DNA of 64,000 nt, taken from contig CAICTM010000119.1 of NCBI GenBank assembly GCA_903772945.1, forward strand, positions 1 to 64,000. Reading direction: 5' to 3'. A program made the translations under genes and the position numbers. Below are positions 52,251 to 62,262 of this stretch, in pieces. Every line of letters begins with the position of its first letter. Position 1 is the first letter of the stretch. Origin of the DNA: Seminavis robusta. Its lineage: Eukaryota; Bacillariophyta; Bacillariophyceae; Naviculales; Naviculaceae. Below the pieces are notes generated by a model that worked only from the letters and a program-made list of their open reading frames with translations, did not search any database and was not told the DNA's origin.

Positions 52251-52385
52251 AGCTGTAGGTCATGGATTGATATCGGCCCTTGTATGAATGGCACCTTCAG
52301 AGCACGAATGATTGCTAGAGGCTTTGCAGTTCAAGGCTTCACCCATCCTACTACTGGAGGCCATCGACTGAAACCTGAGATTACA

Positions 52386-53012
52386 ATGGCTGACACTGTG
52401 TTGCAGAATGTCCGAATCAAGCTTGTTGAACTGGCAAAAGGAGACAAGCCAGTGTTTCTTGCTTTGAGAACGACTACCGTTACGCGTACTTCGATCTTCG
52501 ATCGCAAGTTCTATCTCTCTCGTGATTGCAAGGGCAAGGAAATCAGGACTAAGGTAAAGTTCACAACCAAACCCAGTGAGTACTACAGTGACCAACTCAC
52601 GTACAAGGTGACTCGGAGCACGGTGTTGGTTGTGCAGTACTGCAAGTGCCCGACTTGGGAAGAGAACGGATACTCGATCGCACGTCCAACAAGGACTGGG
52701 CGAAAATTCTCGGAGGAACTTTCTTTTGTGCAGCAGAAGCCTCACGTCCAGGACCGATTCCTCATTTTGTTTACCCCTGACAATCTCCACCGTGAAGAAA
52801 AGTCCGGTGTGATTTTGAGTGACGACTATCATCCGGGAGTACCCAAAGGAACATTGAAGCACCACGACGAAGTTTACGGAATAGAGAGCAGGTTTTACAC
52901 TGGTTTGTCCCCGCAAGATCTTGACGATATCGCGGTTGCACTGGGTGAAGACGACGAGCCCGAAGAAGAACCGGCGGAACCCGAAACCGAAACCGAAACC
53001 GGCTCCAAATAA
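52386..53012 (+). CDS. Unknown acidic-tailed protein
   Basis: I place the start at ATG 52386 (MADTVLQNVRIKLVELAKGD), giving 208 residues, because everything upstream in the same frame is the dispersed repeat. The protein is basic and beta-rich by appearance in its first 170 residues, with blocks FLALRTTTVTRTSIFDRKFY, SYVK-like spacing absent, YKVTRSTVLVVQYCKCPTWE and SFVQQKPHVQDRFLILFTPD. It ends in an acidic Glu/Pro tail. Near 52980 the coding signal seems to pass to another frame: a second frame continues to 53109 with NNPEEAQVVEFEVDESNPEQ and a DSDSE end. A slippage in the GAAACC hexamer run could explain this, so the true C-terminus may lie at 53109. No family was recognised. Confidence 0.55.
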   Translation: MADTVLQNVRIKLVELAKGDKPVFLALRTTTVTRTSIFDRKFYLSRDCKGKEIRTKVKFTTKPSEYYSDQLTYKVTRSTVLVVQYCKCPTWEENGYSIARPTRTGRKFSEELSFVQQKPHVQDRFLILFTPDNLHREEKSGVILSDDYHPGVPKGTLKHHDEVYGIESRFYTGLSPQDLDDIAVALGEDDEPEEEPAEPETETETGSK

Positions 53013-53109
53013 TCCTGAGGAAGCCCAAGTAGTCGAATTCGAAGTCGACGAATCGAATCCAGAACAACGACAAGTGATTGTGTATTTGCCCGATTCCGAC
53101 TCTGAATAG

Positions 53110-53479
53110 GCGTGATTGACAAACAAGAACATTAAGATAGTATAACTCCTAGCTCCTTTCTTCCCTGCTGGGTTCTGTTGGTCTAGTTGCTACTCAAGTT
53201 ACACCTCTTTGCCTGCCCTGGGTTCTGTTCCGGTCTCGCACGTGGCATCTATGACAGCCTTGTCAGCTTATTGGCTACCGGTGACCGAGCGGAAACATCC
53301 CCACATTCCATCTTCCACAATCTCTCACAACTTGTTCGGAACGTGACCAGTGACCATCACAACAACGAACGGCCAACGACCTCGATTGTGGTACTGTGGT
53401 CTCCGTGTTGCTGTCTAGCTCCTGTACTCGTAGCCAGCCAGCTTTAGCCGACCAGAAGTGTTGCAAAGAAATTTTTAAA
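53110..53479. other. Promoter side of the MFS gene
   Basis: No gene is seen in these 370 bp. Confidence 0.45.
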
Positions 53480-55822
53480 ATGAGCTCAGACGCAGCAATA
53501 TTGTCCACTGACCAAAGGGAGGATGGTTCTCACAGTCGGCAGGAAGAGGAAGACATGGACCACAATGATACGGAAGCCGCATCCGACGAACGAGACCTTG
53601 CGCTGCAGGTTGTGGATCAGAGTGTCCGACATACCAACATTCCCGTGTTGACCTGTTCGTTTCTGGCAGCGCTAACAACGGGGGCGACTTCCTATTCCTT
53701 TGGTACGTGATGTGATGAATAGACTACCATTGTCTTTTGGTTTAGTGTTTTTCTTTCAACCGAATGCCAATGTCTGTTATTGCTTGCCCTCTTTATCTAC
53801 TGATCTACAACAGGTCTGTACGCGGGAGAGCTCAAAGCGAGACTGGAGTTTTCACAATCCCAGCTGGATACCATTTCTTCGGCAATATTTTTTGCGGGTA
53901 TCTTTTCATGGGTTCCTGGTCTCGTTGTCGACAATTTCGGAACTAGAACCGGGACGGTCTCGGGAGGACTAATGGGTGCAATCTCGCTGAGCTGCTTTTG
54001 GGCCGTGTCGACCAAGTTTTTCCCACTCGAACAGCATTTGCTGGTACCGGTTCTCAGTTCTTTGGGTGTCCTGATTTTCCTATCGTGTGCTTTGATTGTG
54101 AGTTAGTTGTGGCTACTTTTGCCTGTGATACCCCTGTGTAAGGTTTGCTTGTTTGTGTCTCATTAGCATCTCTTTACCAATGAAAAACTCTTCTTTTACA
54201 GACTGGAAGTGTATTCAAGGTTATTGTCACTACTTGTGGAGCCGGAAGCAAGGGTACAGCAGTGGGTGCTGCAAAGGGTTATGTAGGTACGTTTGGTTTA
54301 CGTTCATGGCATCGAACAGATCGTGGTCATCCATCCATCCATCTTACCACAACACCTTTTTCGCTCGATTGTTGGACAGGGCTAGGCGCTGGAGTCTATT
54401 CTTGCATATTCGAATCTCTCAAAACCAAGGGACAGTCGGATCTTGATTTTTTGATCATGGCGGCACTGCTATTCATTACCAATGTGACAATCCCCTGTCT
54501 CTTCTTGATGCCAGCGCATAAGGTCGTCCAAGAAGAGGAATTTCACGATGAAGCAACACCACTCCATTTCAGAACATTATATTGCTCTCTGGCAGCCATG
54601 GCGACAATCATCATCTGGAACAGCTTGGAAGAGCTATTCAATGAAAATAAAGAACCAACACCAAAGCTGGACGATGACAATAAACATGCAGGGCAGAACC
54701 TTCCTCTGGCAGTCTTTATGCTGGTTATTTGGGTGGCGCCCATCTTGAGTTTACTGTTCCTGCCCAAAAAGTCGACATTGCAGGTTGCCGAAGAAGAACA
54801 CGAACCAGAAGGCGAGAGTTTGCTCACAGAAAACAGCAATGTGGAAATGAATAACGAAAACGGCGACATTAGCTTGCAAAGAATACAAAATTCAAAAGAC
54901 GGCAACAACCAACAGGACGCGGAGGAGGCAGATGGTGGAGATGTGGCACATGATTTGCTGCGGGTACCCCAGGAGGATCCCGACAACCTTAACGAATCCG
55001 AAACGCTGGGTCCCGATGATGTGGATGAAATTGGCGGAGACAAGAATCTCTGGCAAATGCTTCGGACACCCACTGCCATGCTAATGCTGTGGACGACAAC
55101 CATTCTAGTTGGTGGAGGAATCGTCATGACAAACAATATGGGTCAAATGGTGGAAGCACTGGGCTTTCCAAAAGAGACAACACCGGCCAGTCTTGCCTTC
55201 TTTAGTGTGGCACAATCGGGGGGCCGTGTCATTACGGGAGCCTTGTCGGAAAGTGCTTTGAATTGGCCAACGAAAAGCTTTTGCATAAACTCGGGGGTTC
55301 CGAGACCGTTTTTCCTTGTAACAGCATCGATAGCCGGCTTTATTGCTCACATGTCCTTGGCTGTGGCCACCACCAAGGCCTTCTTTGTGATCGGATGTAC
55401 TCTGGCAGGGCTGGCATTTGGCATGGTTTGGCCGCTCATGGTGAGTTCTTCAGTCTAGTTGGATTCGATTCTGTTCATTCGGATGCGTCTTATCCACTTT
55501 GTCTTTTTCAAACTGTCAGGTACTCATCATTGGAGAGGTCTTTGGTACCGCCAATGTGGGGGCAAACTACATGTTTTTCGACGGGTTTACCAGTGCTGCT
55601 GGCAGTGTGCTTCTATCAAAGTTTCTCGCTCAAACAGTGTACGAAGATAACATTGACAAGAAAGATAATCCGGAGAATGTTATTTGCATCGGGAGTGCCT
55701 GCTTCAGCATGACGCACTCGGTCGTTGCTGTTCTGTCAATGGCATGTATATTAACGAGCGTTTCTATGCTTTTCACAACTCGAAAAGTCTACAACAGTGC
55801 AAATCTGCACACAGGGCACTGA
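53480..55822 (+). CDS. Nodulin-like major facilitator transporter
   Basis: The five exons 53480-53702, 53814-54097, 54202-54286, 54380-55440 and 55520-55822 join in frame to 651 residues. The N-terminus is acidic and cytosolic. The first helix spans the exon 1/2 junction (SFLAALTTGATSYSFGLYAG), followed by SQLDTISSAIFFAGIFSWVP, then GLVVDNFGTR, which is the MFS loop 2-3 motif. A long acidic loop of about 170 residues (around 370-450) separates the two halves. The second half has NNMGQMVEALGFPKETTPAS, GGRVITGALSE and GEVFGTANVGANYMFFDG, pieces typical of the plant and algal nodulin-like/MCH monocarboxylate-type branch. About twelve helices are predicted by eye. The substrate is unknown. The gene converges on CLPTM1. 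Confidence 0.85.
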
Positions 55823-56335
55823 CGAGGGAAACGACAATTGCTATGGAGTGAGAGTGCGGAGTGCTTCCGACCAAGCTCCAGACGAACCTAGCTAGCTAGC
55901 TGCAGGCAGCAGCAAACAAACAACACGCAGAACTTTGGAGGAGAACCCAACGCAATGGGGCTTCACCAGAAGCTTGCTGTTCACCAGCTCTAAAGAGTAG
56001 AGGAATTGAATCTACTAAACACAACTCTAGTATAACCTTCAAGATTCTGACATTGTGAGTGGAAGGAGTTGACTATCAGAGCAGACAGGGTGTCGGTTCT
56101 ACCTTAATCGTAGAGGTTGCCTCAGAAGTGCAGACTGACTTGGGCAGAGCAGCAGCGGTACTTCCTATGCCCCAAGCCGAGCGGTCCTGTTTCCAATCGA
56201 AACAAGGTCGATGCCAAGCATATCCCTAGCTAGTAGAAGCAACCATACTGGTACCACTTGCTCTGTAAGGGGTGTGTGGGTTCTTTGCAAGAGATAGCCA
56301 ATCGATTGTAGTAGCCCCCCCCCCCCCAGTTCCAA
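55823..56335. other. Convergent 3' spacer with poly(C)
   Basis: No gene is seen. A run of 13 C is at 56315-56327, and an AGCT/CTAG run is near 55890. Confidence 0.5.
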
Positions 56336-59164
56336 TTATTGCTTCTTCTTGGTGTCTGAAAGCTTTCCATTGGTGCTAGTAGTGTTTTCTGCGACGGCCT
56401 CACCACCTCCTTCGGCTGGTCGGGAGAGATCCACAGGGTACAGCCACCGTTGGTACAGATAAATGAAGAACACAACGTCATCTCGGAAGCAGCTTATTCT
56501 TGCCATCGTGGGCATTCGGACAATGAAACTGAACAAATCGTCAATAAATGTATTCAGACTCTTGTAGATGAGAACTTGCCAAGGCAGATGTGCAACACTC
56601 TTCAGCTTGTAGTTCAAGAACAGCTGGGCGGAAAGGGAAGAGAAAAGGTTAGACTTTGTGTTGGAATACTATAGTACATCGTAACACCAATCGGCACAAA
56701 CCTGAGGGAACATCAACGCAAACCTATCGTGATGGGAGAAGAGACGTTCGAAATGAGTATCAAGCAACACTCAATGAGGGCATAAGCAAATCATGATACG
56801 TACCCAACTCCATAGACTGCCGAAGAGGCAGAAGTCACCAACCATGAATACCACCCTATGTGTTCATCGTACACGAACGAGTAGAAAATATAACCAAGCA
56901 CCACGGGAGCCATGACCACCCCAAGTGAACGTATTGCCATTCGATCTGCTTCCAATGTCACTGCAATCAAGTCTTGGTTGCCCTCGCCCTCATCGTTCGA
57001 TTCACCCTCCTTGTTACTGCTAGTCTCCATTCGAGTGGCCCGAAGCTCGTATCCGGACAGTCGAACGATAGAGTTCCACCATGCAGTACTGTGATTATTG
57101 TCGTTTGTCTTGACAAAGATCAACCCGGCTCCACGTTGGCATTTCCAGAATGCAATGAGACACCCAATGGCACTGGGACCGACCATGAGCAAGGAACTCT
57201 CGCGGTCAATCAAGTAGAGAAGAATAACCGTTTGTCCGATTGCATCAATGAAAAGCTAGCAAGTAGTTCCAGGCTGTAGGTGAGCCCTTGCGCAAATCTC
57301 AAAATGATCGGTACAAATTATCAGACTACTTACAGCTCTAATGGATAGCCCTTGCAAACTCTTGTTTCTGCGCCAAAAGTTGACTGCAAGTATAGAGGTG
57401 AAAGAATTGGCACGCAGCAAGTGAGAAAGACAAATGCACGGCGCGAACTGTACCCAGGTGAGCATACGTAGATAAGTAAGTAGGTATCCTCACCTTCTTC
57501 TCGGAATGTAAGAAACTCAAAAAGCAAGTGGAGTGCACTTGCCAACATTGTGATTGCCAATAGTGTAATGTTGGTATCGGCAATGAGATTCTTGACCTAC
57601 GGTACAAACGAAGAACCAAGTAACGTCCTTGTGAGTTGTTGCCGTACTTGCATGCATCCTTCACACGACGAGCAAACAATACTACAATAATACTTGCCTC
57701 ATCGATATCACTGGCCTCAAACCCCAGATTCTTTTGTGCTTCCAATGCTTCCGTCAAGTGCGACAAGAGCCTCCATCGGGCTGGACTAATGGCCCCAGCC
57801 GTGGCGGTGGTAATTTTGGATTGCACATTCTTGTTGTTTTTGTCGTCACCATGACTATCGACATCACTGCGATCAAACGACACGCGCAGCGGCAAGGACG
57901 TCACAGTTTCATTCATGGGAATAAACTTGTCACTGGTCAATCCAATTTCGGACGAATACAATGCCGGCAAATGCACCACACCAGTTGGATGGTCTTGTGT
58001 CGGGCGTGGCAATCGTGCCACCTTCATACCGGAATAGTCCAAGACGGGCAGGGGATAGGATTCTTCGTCCTTGACGTATTTGATGGAAACTTCTGGTTTC
58101 CAGTACGGATATCCCGCACCGCGTTGTTTCATATCCAAGTAGGATTGATAAATGGCATGCTCGTTGGGTTTGGAATAGGCAAAATCCCAGGGTGGTTGTT
58201 CGTCTGTTCTTTGTAGTATGTATCGTCGAAAGAGATAAAACACGTCATGATAGAGTATGCGTGTGGGTTTGTGAATGTGATGTGGTTCTTCGAATTTGAC
58301 CATATTGACTCCTCCCAATAAGAGTGCATGTGCCCGAGACGCCTTGTGGGCGGCATTGGTGGCATCGGGGATATTCTTGGGTGGCCAGAGTTGTTCCCAC
58401 GCACTGGATTTGTATTGTCGCATGACCATGACGTGTAGTTGAATGGTGGAGTTGGATCTTAGGGCGTTCCAGAGCGGCGCTGGCAAGGAAATGATGGTTC
58501 GATCGGCCTTTAGTTCTTGCAAGGCAGCATTGTTTTCTTCCGGTAATGGAGGCGGTTCGGCCATGCCCAGGAATGCCAAGAAGGATTGTACTTGTCGGGA
58601 CATGGCATAATACAGCGTCAATAAAAAGCTGGTCGATTCAATGCCTTGACCCGAAGCATGAATGGCCGAAAGCACTCCGCCTTCGCCTCGATCCCATGCG
58701 GATTTTTCGGCCTGATCGAGCCACGTTTGTGCTGCCAAAAAGGAAGGATCGGCTTGACAGGATTGGTCGTCCGTTTGGTCGAGAGACGTAATCAAAAAGG
58801 ATTTGGAGAGAGATGGAGCCGTCAATTTTTGTTGCCACAACAGTGCCACATCGTTGGGTGGCACCAAATTCTTTAATTGTTCTTCCGAAGCGGCGTTGGC
58901 CACCAGTTGACCCTGATCATCCAAAAAATCCGCTTGTAGAAAATTGACATGGAATTTGGATCGAGTTGACAGGTACACTCGCATATCCATGGTAGTGCCG
59001 TGATCCCACAGAGGATGGACCATTTGCTGCTCGGAATACACCGACAAATCCACCGTGGCGAGGGGATACATCATTAGGTACATGTTGTATCCTGCCAGTC
59101 CAATGTACAGTGCCATCAAGGCAGATGCAAAAAAGGATACCGAACACACATTGCGGAGGGCCAT
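56336..59164 (-). CDS. CLPTM1: CLPTM1 family membrane protein
   Basis: CLPTM1-type proteins are ER/Golgi multipass proteins; in animals they act in receptor trafficking and lipid scrambling. The six exons are 59164-57698, 57596-57494, 57383-57334, 57255-56804, 56723-56702 and 56623-56336. They join in frame to 793 residues. Intron 1 has a GC donor (GATGAG/GCAAGT). Exon 5 is a 22 bp microexon encoding FALMFPQ between AVYGVG and LFLNYKLKSVAHLP, all family-conserved, so it is well supported. Other signatures are LASALHLLFEFLTFREE, NFWRRNKSLQGLSIRA, YKSLNTFIDDLFSFIVRMPT and DDVVFFIYLYQRWLYPVDLS. The N-terminal helix is at about residues 9-30, then a lumenal domain of about 430 residues, then five or six helices. 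The poly(C) run follows the stop. Confidence 0.93.
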
Positions 59165-60086
59165 GGTCAACCTATAGATAGATAGATAGATAGATACTGT
59201 CGATACCGTATGGTCCAACCTGATTATAGAGAAGAGATAGTACAAGAGAGTAAAAGTAATCCACAATGACAGCCTCCAAGAAAGAAACAAATGAGTGGCG
59301 TGGACGAAAAAGCAACGGGGATGTTTGTGCTTGTGTAGATTCATTGGATGACGTGGACCAGAACCAAGCTGGGGGAGCCTTTGGCCCTCACAACATCGAA
59401 GGGTCTGCTTCTCACTCTTTGCATTACATGTACGTGTACCGGTACATGTAGACAAGCTCTGGACCTTCATTTGGATGTCTGGGTGGAGTACATTTGTAGC
59501 AGCTTTGGTAGCTACATGTAGCAAGGAGAGCAAGCGAAGAGGGAACGAAAGCAAGAAGCTAAATTAATATTTGCTCTTTTGAAAGGAAAGCCAAGTGCCG
59601 CTCAAGTTGCTCTGTTAGATGGTGATGCTAGCTAGAAACCGAGACTTGCAGCCTAGCTAGCTAACGGTACCACAGAGCGGCTGTTCCCCTCATAGTCACC
59701 TATGGGTAGCTAGCTTGACAACCACATCTATGCTAATGCTCGTACAAGAGTTTGGGTACACAATGAATGCGCTGTTTTAGTTTGAGGCTTTTTTCAATCT
59801 ACGTGGTATTCTTTTGGGTACCGGTATGCTCAAACAAGCAATATGATCCATTGGTCAAGTCAAAATCTTTCTCTCTCTTTGTATTGTTTTCAGGCAGTGT
59901 GTCTCTGGGCGTAGCATTCCTTTCATCGTACAGCATAGCATACCCGTCAACCAAGCTGTGCAGTCAGTTTGTGTTTTGTACATGCAATGTACTGAACTTG
60001 TTCGTTTTGATCAAATAATGTTCAAAAAGTCGTCGTCGTCGTCTTCTTCTTCTCACTTTTGGTGTCTCTCTTCCTACCAAGTGTGT
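59165..60086. other. Spacer between CLPTM1 promoter and plastid gene
   Basis: No supported gene. A TAGA microsatellite is at 59174-59195, just upstream of the CLPTM1 start. CTAG runs lie near 59655-59665. Short frames at 59266-59451 and 59767-60018 look like chance. Confidence 0.45.
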
Positions 60087-60945
60087 TTAGAACATGCCAA
60101 AGAATCCACCCTTCTTCTTGGGGGGCTCGTTCTTCTTGACGACACCCTTGGGGAGTCCCTTCATGTTGTTGACATTGGGTGCCTTGTAGTTGCGTCCAAA
60201 CTTGGGGGCAGCACCGGGAACACTCTCGGAAGGTCCCGTCTTGGCGTTTTTTCCAGTCCAGTCAAGACCTCCGCCATATCCAAAGATGGAAACACTCTGC
60301 TCTTTCTTGAAGCCACCAGACGCGTATTGCTTGTCGGAGCTCAACCACTTCTTCTGGTTGCGGGCACCCCGAACGTCAGTGTTGTCCCATTTCTATACGA
60401 CGAAACATTAGTAGGAAGAATTCAGTTAGGAACAAGCCATCTTTCAAAAGTGATATGAGGAGATTCACAAAACAGAAAGAAACTTACTCCTCCTCGCTGC
60501 ATGTAAGGAACACTGAGTCAAATAGAGTACCAATGGAAGTAACAGAACGTGAAGCTGAGGTTAGCTACCAACTCGTACATACAGTGCCATCGAACACAAC
60601 ATCAAAACCATTGTCACTCACTCTTCCGGTCGGATTTCTCCCTTGGCAATCTTCTCCTTGGCATTAAAGACGGGCAACAAGTGATCGGCTTCACCTCGTT
60701 CCAATGCTTCTTGGAAGCTCTGCATGGATTCGAGACTGGAATCCACGAGGTCCAAGCTTTCCAAGATTCTTGGTTGCCTTCTTCTTGGCTTCTTCTGCCT
60801 TGAACTTTTTGTAGGATTCCGCGGTAAAGCCGTCGGGAACATACATGTTCACTGCCAGAGTATCGGCACGGGGAGAAACTCCTTGGGGCATGAAGGCGTT
60901 GGCGCCAGCGGCCAGGAGAAGAAGGGAGATACTAACGGCCCGCAT
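60087..60945 (-). CDS. Plastid-targeted small protein, unknown function
   Basis: The three exons are 60945-60622, 60512-60488 (25 bp microexon) and 60392-60087. Residues 1-17 are a signal peptide ending in ANAF-MPQ, the ASAFAP-like site that directs proteins into diatom plastids, so the mature protein should be in the plastid. Conserved-looking blocks are YVPDGFTAESYKKFKAEEAK, SMQSFQEALERGEADHLLPV and FNAKEKIAKGEIRPE. After the microexon (DVPYMQRGG) come WDNTDVRGARNQKKWLSSDK and SVSIFGYGGGLDWTGKNAK, and the frame ends in a basic, Phe-rich tail. Exon 1 does not read through: near 60730-60745, between GPRGF and SMQSF, the frame moves by one base and no GT-AG intron of the right length fits. This is either a sequence error or a real lesion. 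I recall similar proteins in diatoms but no function. Confidence 0.7.
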
Positions 60946-62231
60946 GGTTGGATAGAAACAAGGAAGAAGAGTTGGTATGATAACAAGTGAAACTACTAGA
61001 ACCTTTAGTTTTGGTATTGTGAACTCAATGCTTTGGCGTTTTGTTCTTGGAGTTGTGATGGGTTGATCGGATCTTTCAAGTTTCCTGCTGCCACGTAAGC
61101 TCGCACCACGTTGTTCCTCATGGTTATGTGCCTTGGTGCGTGGCACAACATTACATCTGCGTCGATGTCGGAATCGTGTCTTTAACTCTCGACTCAAGCT
61201 GGTTGCCATCAAAGTATTAAAGATGAGAGAATTTCATTCCCACTCTCAATTTTTGGCCAAACAAAATCCATCTTGGATCTTGAGTTGCTCATCATGGAGG
61301 ATGTTGGATACCCACCGTGGAAAAATTTGAACAGTGGCCACCAACTGGGTAGCTTCTCCGCCTGAGTCGATGAGAGCAATGGGATTGCCTTCAGCACCAT
61401 GCAGAGCTGGCTGTTGCCACGCACCTCAGTGGCTTCGGTACCGTCACTTCTTCTAATGAGTTGGGTGTCGTGGTAGGGCGCCAAAGGGTTGCCCATACCG
61501 TACCGGTGCCGATGACCTTTCTCTTCTAGGTTCTACCACTAGCTAGTATGATAGCAACCAAGCTGATCAGCCCCCTGAACCAATCCGATCCGAACGCACC
61601 CCCAAGCAGCAACCAAGATTTTGCGGCCACGCTGTCCAAATCCGATTGATTCGATTCGATGCCACTGCTCCTGATGTTTGCTTTCATATGTACCGGTACG
61701 TGCGTAATAATAAGGCGACAAAGAATAACCTAAAAGGTATCTGCACAGGAAAAGGAACGCAGAACCGGGTAATTTTAGCTGTAATTTTAGAAAATACAGT
61801 CTTCGTCGTCCTGAGGTGCGTTCCTAACCAAAATCCATGTGGGTCGTACGTGCATACGCGAAACACATTTATTTTCGTCGATTTTTTTAGGCGTACGTAT
61901 CAAGATTTCATTCCTATCCATGTGACACACATACCAGTACGCGGTACGCGAAAGAAACATCACCTCGAATCCCCAACTCTAACGAAATCGCCAACCCACC
62001 AGATTCTGCCAAAACGCAATCACCGTACGTCAGGAAAACTCGTGAAAATCGCATATGATTGTTCTTTGATAGAATCTCGTGGGTTGATAGAATCTCGTGG
62101 GTTGATAGCTGCATGTGGATCCACAGGCAATCCCATGTGCATCCATTTGTGGCTCCTCTTTCACCACAATTTCCCTTTTTTTGAGTTCTTCCTCTCCCCG
62201 TAATCGAATCGAATATCACCGCACTCCCCAC

Positions 62232-62262
<31 letters not shown>
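60946..62262. other. Spacer without supported gene
   Basis: Only short frames are seen. A tandem of two TTGATAGAATCTCGTGGG units is at 62067-62103. The hexamer GTTGTC is repeated five times at 62233-62262 and ends exactly at the next start codon. Confidence 0.5.

Noticed and set aside
52260-53132. 290-residue frame on the minus strand
   Set aside because: It is a shadow of the gene at 52386; no domain, and the plus strand has a better start and composition.
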